Positions 33,801-41,423 of a stretch of DNA of 41,423 nt are shown here, one piece after another. The notes below the pieces were generated by a model. It was not told the DNA's origin, did no database searches, and worked only from the letters and a program-made list of their open reading frames with translations. Where the stretch lies: NCBI GenBank assembly GCA_030426665.1, contig JAUHYD010000024.1, forward strand, positions 1 to 41,423. Direction: 5' to 3'. How positions within the stretch are numbered: position 1 is the first letter of the stretch; the number at the start of each line of letters is the position of its first letter. The position numbers and the translations under genes are program-made. This DNA comes from Bacteroidia bacterium (GTDB lineage Bacteria > Bacteroidota > Bacteroidia > Chitinophagales > Chitinophagaceae).

Positions 33801-36800
33801 TCCGTTATTCATTCCCATTACATTACCGGCACCATCTACGGTGGCGACAATCGGGTCACTTGAACTCCACGTACCACCCGATGTTGCATCGCTCAGCAAC
33901 GTGGTGCTGTTCACACATACCTGACGATTACCCATAATGTTTGCAGGTAATGCATTTACTGTGAATGCGGTCATTGAACTACAACCCGTAGACAATGTGT
34001 ACATAATTGTTGTATTGCCCGGAGTATTTCCGGTTACCGTACCGCCCGTTACGGTCGCTGTTACCACAGAGCCACTGCTCCAAGTACCGCCGGAAGGTGT
34101 GCTGCTCAGCATTGTACTCTGACCCATACAAACAGATGTACCTCCCGATGGAATTGTCGGAGTCACATTTACTGCGATAACCTTGCTGCGTTCACAACCT
34201 GTTGGCAATGTATATACTATTGTTGTTGTACCTGCATTCTGTCCCGTTACTTCACCAAGCGCATTTACTGTCGCGATAGACGGAGTAGAAGATGTCCACA
34301 AGCCACCGGTAGCACTATTTCCTAACGTTATCGTAGAACCCTCACATACGCTGGATGGGCCGCTGATTATTCCAGGCAAAGGATTAACCGTCACCTCTTG
34401 TGTTATCATACAACCTGTAACCAAAGTGTAAGTGATTGTCGCCATTCCCTGCGCGTTGCCCGTAACTACGCCACCTGCATCTACAGAGGCTACAGACGCA
34501 TTGCTGCTGCTCCACATACCACCTGCATCAGGATTACCCAACGTAGTTGTCGAACCCACACATACCGAGAAGATACCGGTAATGGCTCCCGGAAGTGGGT
34601 TAACCGTTACTATCTGAGTTTTCAGACAACCGGTACTTAAGGAGTAAGATATCTGTGCCTGACCGGCTCCCGTTCCTGTAACCAGTCCGGAAGGTGTTAC
34701 ATCTGCAATCAGAATATTACCTGAACTCCATGACCCACCCGGAGTGAAATCATATAATGTTGTTGTTGCACCATTACATACTACTGCTGTACCCGATATT
34801 GGTTCAGGCAGTGCATTTACGGTTACTGTTGTTGATTGGCTACAACCGGTAGAAAGCGTATAATTCACTGTAACAACACCGGCATCCATACCTGTCGCAA
34901 CTCCAGAACCACCGTCAATAGATAGCTTCGTTGGCGAGCTGCTCGACCAGGTTCCACCCGAAGGGCTGCTGCTCAATGCTATTAGCCCCTCTTCACACAC
35001 TTCTGTAAGACCGGTAATATTCGAAGGCAAAGCATTTATCGTAAACGGATGCGTCACCTGACAACCCGTAGACAATGTATAAGTAGTAGTGATCACGCCT
35101 GCAGCATAACCAGTAACGACTCCCGATGCAGACACAGTTGCAAATGGTATAACTGTACCGCTCCAGGTTCCACCGGAAGTACTGTTTGTTACCATCGCGG
35201 TACTACCAACACACACTTCCGTCGCGCCGCCGATTGCTGCAGGTAACGGATTTACCTGTATCGGTTTCGTTACATAACATGTGGTCGGCATGGTGTACGT
35301 AATAATAGATATTCCTGCATCGCCACCAGTTACAACACCAGCTGAACTAACTGACGCTGTTGCAGCCGAACTACTGCTCCAGAATCCACCTGAGGTAGCA
35401 TTAGTAAACGTAACCGAGGAAGCAGAACATACTTCATCTGCGCCAACTATCGCTGACGGTGTAGCATTTACGGTAACTTGTTGCCATACCGTACAACCCG
35501 AAGGAAGTGTATAGGTAATCATTGACGTTCCAGCTGCTATTCCGCTCACCGCTCCAAAACTATTAACAGTAGCTACTGATGTCATGGAGCTGCTCCATAC
35601 ACCGCCGATACTACTATGACTCAACGCCGTCGCCTGACCTTCACAAACTGTAGGCGTACCCGTAATAGCTGCAGGCGCAGGAGCTACGGTTGCTACCGAA
35701 ATGGTCTTACACCCTGTAGACAATGTATAAGTAATTGATGTAGTTCCTGTTGATATACCTGTCATAGCACCTGTACCGGATATGGTTGCTACTGCAGGGT
35801 TGCTGCTGCTCCAGGTTCCACCGGCTGACGTACTGCTCAACATATTTGTAGAGCCTACACAAGTATTCAAGTTACCGGAAATAGGATTCGGCAATGGATT
35901 TACATTCACCGTTGCTGCACCAGTTGTAGTACAACCGGCACTACTGGTAACTGTAATATTGTAAGTATTAGCACCTGTTCCTGTTGGTGTCACATCCGGA
36001 TTAGTACAGGTAGTACATGACAAGCCGAATGCACCCGACCACTCATAAGTAGAAGCAGGCAAAGCAGCACTCACCGATATATTATCGAGATACCACCAGA
36101 AAGAAGCACCATTATAATTCCAACGCAATCTTACATCTGATTGACCAATAGCTCCGGCTGGCAAAGCCAAACTAAACTCAGGCGAACCTGCACTCCATGC
36201 CCCCGAGCCTATAACGTCTCCAACCTGACTCGCAAGAGTAGTCCAAGGCCCCCCTCCCACTGAATACTCTATAGCAATTACTGACTCAGACCCGTCAGAT
36301 AGCAAATGTTGATTAAATGAAAGCACAGCAGATCCGTAACCGACAGTAGAAAAAGAGGGTGAAGTTAGAATTGACCCAGTCAAACTGAAGAATGGCGCAC
36401 ACTGTGCCATTTGGCTACCGTCACCGGCTATTCCGGCCGTGGAGCTACCAGTATTCACTATTTGCCAGAAGTTGGCCGGACCTCCTGTTGTATTGTCAAC
36501 AGTCCAACCCGATAAACCACCTTCGAAGTTTTGACTCAAGATAGCAAATGTAGGATTAGGGGAACTTGCCGATAAAGGAGTGGTTTCTCCAAAGCAAATT
36601 GTTGTTGGCGCAGATGGCGTAACTGTCAATGCCGGAAGTGGATTAACACTAGCTTCAGCTACCCTTACACAGGTTGCCGCTGAAGTTGCGTAAGAAATAT
36701 TTGTCAAACCGGCAGAAATACCCGACAATGCACCGGTTACAGGATCGATTGTTGCAATACCGACTGAACCAGAAGTCCATGTACCACCAACATCTGAACT

Positions 36801-37778
36801 GCTCAATGTAGTACCTGACCCTTCACAAACACTCAAAGTACCCATTATAGGAGCAGGAATTGTATTCACAGTCAACAATTTCGTTTTAGTACAGCCTGAC
36901 GATGTTACGGTATAAGATATATTAGTTGTACCTGCACTCAATGCAGTCACAACTCCCGTGGAAGCATCTATCGACGCTACAGATCCCGCTGAAGAACTCC
37001 AAGTTCCCGGAGACACCGTATTGGTCATTACAGTTGTTTCGTCAGGGCAAATCGAACTAACCCCTGAAATAGCAGACGCATTCTGACCAACTTCTACTCT
37101 CGCAGTATTGGTAGTACCTGATGTACATGGGTTAGTTACCTCACAATAATAGTAAGTAGTTCCTGCAACTGAAGTCGAAGGGCTGTACGTTGCGTCAGTT
37201 GCACCGCTAATTGCCGACCCTCCGGTTGTTGAATTGGTAGTACCGTTGTTGAACCACTGGTAGGTATTAGTACCTGTTGTACCAACCGTCAATGATACCG
37301 GATCTCCGGAACAAACAGTAGTATTTGCTGCCGGCTGGGTTGTGATACCTCCGGTACCTCCCACCAATGAAAGTGTCGCAACAAAACCTGCATAAGTAAT
37401 ACTCACGTCAGAACGGAAATAAAATGTCAACGAACCATCAGTAGCAGTTGACGTAACAGTCGGAGGCGTACTGTTATATTGCCCTACCAAAGGTGCCGAA
37501 GTACTGTTACCATTATAAATCCTCAAGTAGTCACAGCACGTTTCAACAGTAAAAGATGAAAAAGAAACTGAAACTTTCGCCCCCGGAATACTGGGGTATA
37601 TCGTATAAGTACCAGTTAGATTACAGCAAAGGTAGTTTCCGCTGGGTCCGCCACTGTCATAAAAACTTCCACCACATGTAGTTGCAGACGAAGTTCCTGA
37701 ACTTGGCATCGTGTACGTTTGTGCTCTACTAACAATACTTACCAATAAAAGCGATAAAAACAGATAAATTTTCTTCAT
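30861..37778 (-). CDS. Giant secreted Big2-repeat adhesin-like protein with CUB-like N-terminus and T9SS type A sorting domain
   Basis: The 2305-residue protein has a signal peptide (MKKIYLFLSLLLVSIVSRAQ), a CUB-like domain at about 20-140 (FTVETCCDYLRIYNG), an Ig-like domain, and then nineteen Big2-like units of about 72 residues with one Cys near each end. Between units 2 and 3 lies a MAM/choice-of-anchor-J-like jelly roll (about 415-575: NFEGGLSGWTVDN, FWWYLDNISVSA). Four different Cys-containing Ig-like domains follow (TQNVTGGGSYCAGG, SDMGDEVCDGTLTTY, SVNGDSLCQGD, VEEGQQVTF), and a type A T9SS domain (LVPNPNSGTFVLSGN, DMLGQVVYNNVL, LANGMYMLNVSNG). It is expected to be exported through the T9SS and anchored at the surface, probably as an extended fibre (inference). 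The next gene upstream on the same strand is its near-identical paralogue. Confidence 0.92.
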   Translation of the reverse strand: MKKIYLFLSLLLVSIVSRAQTYTMPSSGTSSATTCGGSFYDSGGPSGNYLCCNLTGTYTIYPSIPGAKVSVSFSSFTVETCCDYLRIYNGNSTSAPLVGQYNSTPPTVTSTATDGSLTFYFRSDVSITYAGFVATLSLVGGTGGITTQPAANTTVCSGDPVSLTVGTTGTNTYQWFNNGTTNSTTGGSAISGATDATYSPSTSVAGTTYYYCEVTNPCTSGTTNTARVEVGQNASAISGVSSICPDETTVMTNTVSPGTWSSSAGSVASIDASTGVVTALSAGTTNISYTVTSSGCTKTKLLTVNTIPAPIMGTLSVCEGSGTTLSSSDVGGTWTSGSVGIATIDPVTGALSGISAGLTNISYATSAATCVRVAEASVNPLPALTVTPSAPTTICFGETTPLSASSPNPTFAILSQNFEGGLSGWTVDNTTGGPANFWQIVNTGSSTAGIAGDGSQMAQCAPFFSLTGSILTSPSFSTVGYGSAVLSFNQHLLSDGSESVIAIEYSVGGGPWTTLASQVGDVIGSGAWSAGSPEFSLALPAGAIGQSDVRLRWNYNGASFWWYLDNISVSAALPASTYEWSGAFGLSCTTCTNPDVTPTGTGANTYNITVTSSAGCTTTGAATVNVNPLPNPISGNLNTCVGSTNMLSSTSAGGTWSSSNPAVATISGTGAMTGISTGTTSITYTLSTGCKTISVATVAPAPAAITGTPTVCEGQATALSHSSIGGVWSSSMTSVATVNSFGAVSGIAAGTSMITYTLPSGCTVWQQVTVNATPSAIVGADEVCSASSVTFTNATSGGFWSSSSAATASVSSAGVVTGGDAGISIITYTMPTTCYVTKPIQVNPLPAAIGGATEVCVGSTAMVTNSTSGGTWSGTVIPFATVSASGVVTGYAAGVITTTYTLSTGCQVTHPFTINALPSNITGLTEVCEEGLIALSSSPSGGTWSSSSPTKLSIDGGSGVATGMDAGVVTVNYTLSTGCSQSTTVTVNALPEPISGTAVVCNGATTTLYDFTPGGSWSSGNILIADVTPSGLVTGTGAGQAQISYSLSTGCLKTQIVTVNPLPGAITGIFSVCVGSTTTLGNPDAGGMWSSSNASVASVDAGGVVTGNAQGMATITYTLVTGCMITQEVTVNPLPGIISGPSSVCEGSTITLGNSATGGLWTSSTPSIATVNALGEVTGQNAGTTTIVYTLPTGCERSKVIAVNVTPTIPSGGTSVCMGQSTMLSSTPSGGTWSSGSVVTATVTGGTVTGNTPGNTTIMYTLSTGCSSMTAFTVNALPANIMGNRQVCVNSTTLLSDATSGGTWSSSDPIVATVDGAGNVMGMNNGTSVITYTLPTGCMRSNVVTVNPLPAPISGVLNVCSGSSTTLTDATPGGTWSTSAASTAMVASSGIVSGVNAGSASISYTLLTGCYSVATMIVNPLPSDITGATEVCVGSSITLSNVTPGGSWMSMSPGIASVDGSGVVTGNGAGSATIVYSLPTGCQKSMSVLVNPLPAPIVGNTTICENTTTMLGSASAGGTWSSSDVAVATINASGRATGLSSGFSIITYTLPTTCKTTQSLIVNNLPDAISGDATVCAGLTTTLTNTIGGGTWSAATDVAMVNTSGEVLGIAAGTTTITYTIGNSCYRTRVVTVNPLPGLLAGVNSVCPENTIVLSNSYPDGTWTSDNSVVAGINVTTGVVTGVTPGVANITYTLPTGCMRSKEVTVHDPVDPIVGTLYACKGTTTFLSNATPGGVWISNNTPVARIATSGAVTGVDIGTSLISYVLPTGCLSTSVVTVNGLPANITGASGVCEGSIVTLSNTTAGGSWTSSDDAIATIDATGTVSGIAPGSAAITYTINGTGCMKSRTIMVNALPMTQNVTGGGSYCAGGTGVSVGLDGSESGVSYRLLNGSAAVVTMTGTGGSLDFGMQTAAGMYTVSAMTGAGCSAVMAGDASIVVNALVTPSVSVSSDMGDEVCDGTLTTYTATGADGGSTPTYTWSVNGTDVGATDTYSYTPADGDDVVVRYMSSEACPSVAEVSAMIRMHVIANETPAITVTSVNGDSLCQGDIAYFNTTIAHGGDAPSYTWVVGGSIVSTATSSSYSYMPTKGETVVCRLNSNYACITGNNVSSNVINLRVDSLYIPEVEVIATPGTIVEEGQQVTFTTMVNKAGDAPTYQWYINNVAISGETGTSFTYSEFNDGDSVTCKVVGTGHCGKETINSVVLSVGPATGVAQTGWSASDLRLVPNPNSGTFVLSGNLGSVAEETVSVQITDMLGQVVYNNVLRVQNGSINERISLSGALANGMYMLNVSNGAERKVFHFVLKQ
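32212..37079 (-). repeat. Nineteen Big2-like tandem units within the adhesin gene
   Basis: Units of about 216 bp share IxGxxxVCxGxxTxLxxxxxGG, W-S-S-S, GxVTGxxxGxxxITYTLxTGC and VTVNPLPxP. Their sequences have diverged from each other, in contrast to the 426-bp array at 1-1280. The choice-of-anchor-like domain interrupts the array after unit 2. Confidence 0.88.
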
Positions 37779-38563
37779 GGTATTACATTTTCTAAAAAAA
37801 AATTCTACTCGTATTAAAATATTTTCAGCTGTTCATGATTTGTCCAATTTCCATATCTCTCTTTCCATTAGTCAGGAAATTACCGGTCAACCAAATTTTC
37901 AATTACTTGTCATAACCTTTTACAATACTGTTACTATGTCTTATGCCAAAATATTTGGAAAATCTTCTGATGTAAATTGAATATGGTCTTTCCTGATACC
38001 AGAAATCAACAACAAAACAAATTTATGGTTGATTTCATTTTACTTAGCGTAACAATTTCTGTGATTTACGCTAGTGACTTTTATCGATTTCTATCCGGAA
38101 CTAATTGTAATATCAGAAGATAAAAAATCGTATTCAGGCGCGGTTGGATATCGTCCTGACTCATTGCAACGGGATAGGCCCGGATTCATATAGGTGTATA
38201 GCAATTTCATAAATTCAAATTAAAAATCCTAATAGTGAGATTCAATCTTGAAGCAATTCCGTAATATACTTTCAGCGAAATTAATCAATATATAGACAAC
38301 TTAAAAGAAAAATATTTCTTTATTAATCGATAGTTAATCAAATCTTATAATTTGAACATACATGAATCACCAAATTATAAAAGGTTGGAAACCAGCATCC
38401 ATAACAACTTTTTGACTATTTAATTTATTATTGTATGTTATTTTTAGGATACACAGATGCTTATATTTGAGTGGATTTACGTTATGGACAATCTCCAACG
38501 ACATTTCGTAAGAGTTGGCAAAAAAATACATTACAGACTAATATACAGGAGTATTGCTAACCA
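37779..38563. other. Intergenic region between the tandem adhesin genes
   Basis: About 785 bp, strongly AT-rich with one GC-richer patch near 38136-38200. No credible gene is seen. It must hold the promoter of the gene at 30861-37778; the only consensus -7 match is at 38018-38025. Confidence 0.6.
38018..38025 (-). promoter_or_regulatory. Possible -7 promoter element for the giant adhesin
   Basis: On the minus strand this reads TAAATTTG, a match to TAnnTTTG, 239 bp before the ATG at 37778. The nearest TTG upstream is at the wrong spacing, so support is weak. Confidence 0.25.
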
Positions 38564-38593
38564 AAACAGGGTGCGATAATTCGCACCCTGTTT
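38564..38593 (-). terminator. Rho-independent terminator
   Basis: A 13-bp perfect stem (AAACAGGGTGCGA with its complement) surrounds a 4-base loop; on the minus strand a TTTT run follows. It lies 27 bp after the stop codon of the paralogous adhesin gene, so the two giant genes are probably separate transcripts. Confidence 0.85.
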
Positions 38594-38620
38594 GTCTTAA
38601 AATGTAAATTAAAAAAACTA

Positions 38621-41423
38621 TTACTGCTTCAGTACGAAGTGGAATACTTTGCGCTCAGCGCCGTTACTTACATTAAGCATGTACATGCCGTTAGCAAGCG
38701 CTCCACTCAACGATATACGCTCATTTACGCTACCATTCTGTACACGTAGTACGTTGTTGTATACTACCTGACCCAGCACGTCTGTTATCTGTACCGATAC
38801 AGTCTCTTCAGCTGCGCTGCCAAGATTGCCCGACAGAACAAACGTTCCGCTGTTTGGGTTTGGCATCAGGCGAAGATCACTTGCACTCCAGCCAGTCTGT
38901 GCAATTCCTGTTGCAGGACCTACACTCAATACTACCGAGTTGATAGTCTCTTTACCACAATGTCCGGTACCTACAACTTTACACGTTACAGAATCACCAT
39001 CGTTAAACTCACTGTACACAAATGTAGTTCCTGTTTCACCCGGAATCGCTACATTGTTGATGAACCATTGATAAGTTGGCGCATCGCCGGCCTTGCTTAC
39101 AACAGTCGTAAACTCTACCTGCTGACCTTCTTCTACTATAGTACCCGGATGAGCAATAACCTCTACTTCAGGAATGTACAGACTATCGACACGCAAGTTG
39201 ATAACATTGCTCGAAACATTGTTACCAGTGATACATGCATAGTTGCTGTTCAGACGACATACTACTGTTTCGCCTTTTGTAGGCATGTAGCTGTAGCTGG
39301 AACCTGTTGCTGTTGAAACAATACTTCCTCCTACTATCCATGTGTATGAAGGAGCATCGCCACCATGTGCTATCGTCGTGTTGACGTACGCCATATCTCC
39401 CTGACATAGTGAATCGCCATTTACTGACATCACTGTTATTGATGGTGTCTCGTTGGCAATTACATGCATGCGAATCATCGCCGAAACTTCAGATACAGAA
39501 GGACATGCTTCGCTGCTCATAAAACGCACAACTACATCGTCACCGTCTGCAGGTGTGTACGAGTAAGTATCTGTAGCTCCTACATCAGTACCGTTTACGC
39601 TCCATGTGTAAGTAGGCGTACTGCCACCGTCAACTCCTGTCGCCGTATACGTTGTCAGGGTACCATCACATACCTCGTCGCCCATGTCTGAGCTAACAGT
39701 TACTGATGGCGTCACTAATGCATTTACCACCACTATTGCATCGCCGGACATCATTGCTGTGCAGCCGGCACCCGTCATTGCAGCAACAGTATAAATACCT
39801 CCAGCCGTCTGCATACCGAAATCTAACGAACTTCCTGTACCAGCCATCATCACTACCGAAGCACTGCCGTTCATCAAACGATAGCTTACTCCCGATTCAG
39901 TTCCATCAAGACCAACAGAAACACCCATACCACCTGCACAATAACTTCCACCACCAGTCACATTCTGTGTCATCGGCAATGCATTCACCATCATTGTTCG
40001 TGACTTCATACAACCTGTTGCATTTACTGTGTACGTTATAGTAACGCTTCCGGCAGCAACTCCTGACACCACGCCCGTTGCATCTATTGTTGCTATCGCA
40101 TCATCGCTGCTTGTCCAGCTTCCTCCGGTTGTTGCATCGCTTAGCGTTGCAACAGAACCCTCACATACTCCGGATGCTCCGGTAATGTTGGCAGGAAGTC
40201 CGTTTACAGACACGACAGTTGTTGAAACACATCCTGTCGGCATCGCATATGATATACGACTTGTACCTATTTCAACACCCATCACAGCACCACTTGCATC
40301 AATAGTTGCAACTGATGTATTGTTGCTTATCCATACGCCTCCGGTTGTCACATTTGACAATGTCGTCGTCATTCCTTTACAAGCCTGCAGAGTTCCTGTT
40401 ATCGGCTCTACCGGCGCATGTACCGTAACTGCTTTGCTGCGCATACAACCTGTTGGTAAGGTATATGTGATATTGGCAACACCCGGCGTAACGCCCGTTA
40501 CTACTCCCGTTGTTGCATTGATACCTGCTACAACACTATTGTCGCTGGTCCATGTTCCATCAGGATAAGAGTTACTCAATACTGTTGTATTTTCAGGACA
40601 TACGGAATTTACGCCCGCTATAAGACCCGGCAATGAATTTACCGTTACTACTCTGGTACGATAACAACTGTTCCCTATTGAATAAGTAACTGTCGTTGTA
40701 CCTGCGGCGATGCCTAAAACCTCGCCTGATACATTTACCATCGCTACATCAGTAGCAGTACTCCATGTACCGCCGCCGATTGTATTTGTCAATGTAGTAG
40801 TTAGACCCGCACATACGGTTGCATCGCCGCCGATAACATCCGGCAAGCTATTTACAATCAGTGATTGAGTGGTCTTACATGTCGTTGGCAACGTATAAGT
40901 GATAATACTGAAACCGCTTGACAACCCTGTCGCACGACCTGATGCATTTATCGTAGCTACTGCTACATCGCTGCTGCTCCACGTACCGCCGGCACTTGCG
41001 CTTCCCAACATCGTTGTGGTATTCTCGCATATGGTTGTATTGCCTACTATAGTTGCAGGCAGTGGATTTACCAATACCGACATTGATTTCTGACAGCCTG
41101 TTGGTAAACTATAAACTATTGTCGCACTTCCTGCGCCGTTACCTGTTACTACCCCACTACCATCTACAGATGCTATGCCCGGAGACATTGACATCCAGCT
41201 ACCACCAGGGGTAACATTTGATAGCGTGATTGATGAACCAACGCACACTTCGGTGGCACCCGTAATATCTGATGGTAACGGATTTACTATCATGGTTGCT
41301 ACTGAGTAACAACTTGTTGGTAGTGTATACGATATTGTAGCTGAACCTGCGTTAACTCCGGATACAGTACCGGAAGATGCTACCATTGCAGTTGATGCTG
41401 CACTCGTGCTCCATGTACCGCCC
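38621..41423 (-). CDS. Second giant Big2-repeat adhesin-like protein (5' partial)
   Basis: The frame is open from the window end; the ATG at 41386 is internal, since GGTWSTSAASTA precedes it in frame. The visible part has seven Big2-like units matching units 13-19 of the gene at 30861-37778, the same four Ig-like domains, and the same type A T9SS domain (LMPNPNSGTFVLSGN, DVLGQVVYNN). Agreement is uneven: in the block matching units 14-15 only two residues of 144 differ, while unit 18 differs at about 18 of 72. It should be a T9SS-exported surface protein like its neighbour. The N-terminal half, which may differ in binding domains, is outside the window. Confidence 0.9.
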   Translation of the reverse strand, partial: GGTWSTSAASTAMVASSGTVSGVNAGSATISYTLPTSCYSVATMIVNPLPSDITGATEVCVGSSITLSNVTPGGSWMSMSPGIASVDGSGVVTGNGAGSATIVYSLPTGCQKSMSVLVNPLPATIVGNTTICENTTTMLGSASAGGTWSSSDVAVATINASGRATGLSSGFSIITYTLPTTCKTTQSLIVNSLPDVIGGDATVCAGLTTTLTNTIGGGTWSTATDVAMVNVSGEVLGIAAGTTTVTYSIGNSCYRTRVVTVNSLPGLIAGVNSVCPENTTVLSNSYPDGTWTSDNSVVAGINATTGVVTGVTPGVANITYTLPTGCMRSKAVTVHAPVEPITGTLQACKGMTTTLSNVTTGGVWISNNTSVATIDASGAVMGVEIGTSRISYAMPTGCVSTTVVSVNGLPANITGASGVCEGSVATLSDATTGGSWTSSDDAIATIDATGVVSGVAAGSVTITYTVNATGCMKSRTMMVNALPMTQNVTGGGSYCAGGMGVSVGLDGTESGVSYRLMNGSASVVMMAGTGSSLDFGMQTAGGIYTVAAMTGAGCTAMMSGDAIVVVNALVTPSVTVSSDMGDEVCDGTLTTYTATGVDGGSTPTYTWSVNGTDVGATDTYSYTPADGDDVVVRFMSSEACPSVSEVSAMIRMHVIANETPSITVMSVNGDSLCQGDMAYVNTTIAHGGDAPSYTWIVGGSIVSTATGSSYSYMPTKGETVVCRLNSNYACITGNNVSSNVINLRVDSLYIPEVEVIAHPGTIVEEGQQVEFTTVVSKAGDAPTYQWFINNVAIPGETGTTFVYSEFNDGDSVTCKVVGTGHCGKETINSVVLSVGPATGIAQTGWSASDLRLMPNPNSGTFVLSGNLGSAAEETVSVQITDVLGQVVYNNVLRVQNGSVNERISLSGALANGMYMLNVSNGAERKVFHFVLKQ

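Noticed and set aside
32257..34617. Series of plus-strand frames opposite the giant adhesin, and a 179-residue one at 40029-40568
   Set aside because: They recur once per Big2 unit and in both paralogues at the same phase, which is expected from antisense reading of a codon-biased repeat.
38136..38200. GC-richer patch in the AT-rich spacer between the adhesins as a small RNA
   Set aside because: No stable long hairpin with a T-run and no promoter at the right place could be seen by eye.

Overview
The window looks like a chromosomal segment of a Bacteroidota bacterium, probably of the Chitinophagales or a nearby group. The support is: several large secreted proteins ending in type IX secretion system (T9SS) sorting domains of both the CHU_C/gliding-associated kind and the type A kind; a methionyl-tRNA synthetase with the KVSTS signature and a fused tRNA-binding domain; a TPR/PAS sensor of the type found in this phylum; promoter-like TAnnTTTG motifs; and intergenic hairpin repeats familiar from these genomes. 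No rRNA, tRNA, CRISPR array, insertion sequence or phage structural module was seen.

Layout. (1) 1-12822, plus strand: three consecutive giant secreted proteins form a chain of mosaic paralogues. The first (cut by the window start) is an array of cysteine-containing Big2 (bacterial Ig-like) repeats followed by a C-terminal module block. The second has an N-terminal beta-propeller-like region, a galactose-binding-like domain, one Big2 repeat, and the same C-terminal block as the first. The third shares the N-terminal half of the second but has a different series of Ig/PKD-like domains. (2) 12830-16501, minus strand: an Nramp-type metal transporter fused to a universal stress protein domain, preceded by a DtxR/IdeR-like operator and a -7 motif, and a secreted aryl-sulfotransferase-like protein. 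(3) 16738-18768, plus: a secreted von Willebrand factor A protein with a carboxypeptidase-regulatory-like N-terminus and a perfect terminator. (4) 18821-24418: repeat-rich segment carrying a propeller/six-PKD secreted protein and a terminase-small-subunit-like HTH protein, bracketed by two nested pairs of direct repeats. (5) 24419-26521: metG. (6) 26591-29061, minus: a single-domain response regulator followed by a TPR-PAS-HisKA protein that has no ATPase domain. (7) 29448-30764, plus: an MBL-fold hydrolase. (8) 30861-41423, minus: two giant tandem paralogous Big2-repeat proteins with a type A T9SS sorting domain; the upstream one is cut by the window end.

The theme is the cell surface: at least seven of the proteins are predicted to be exported, and most of those carry T9SS-type C-terminal domains. 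The giant repeat proteins are probably adhesins or surface fibres whose repeat number and module content change by recombination. Both window ends fall inside near-identical repeats, so the ends may be assembly breaks. The strongest candidates for something new are the two Cys-patterned Big2 families with higher-order (426-bp) and mosaic repeat evolution, the sensor that lacks a kinase catalytic domain, and the metal-regulated Nramp-USP fusion.
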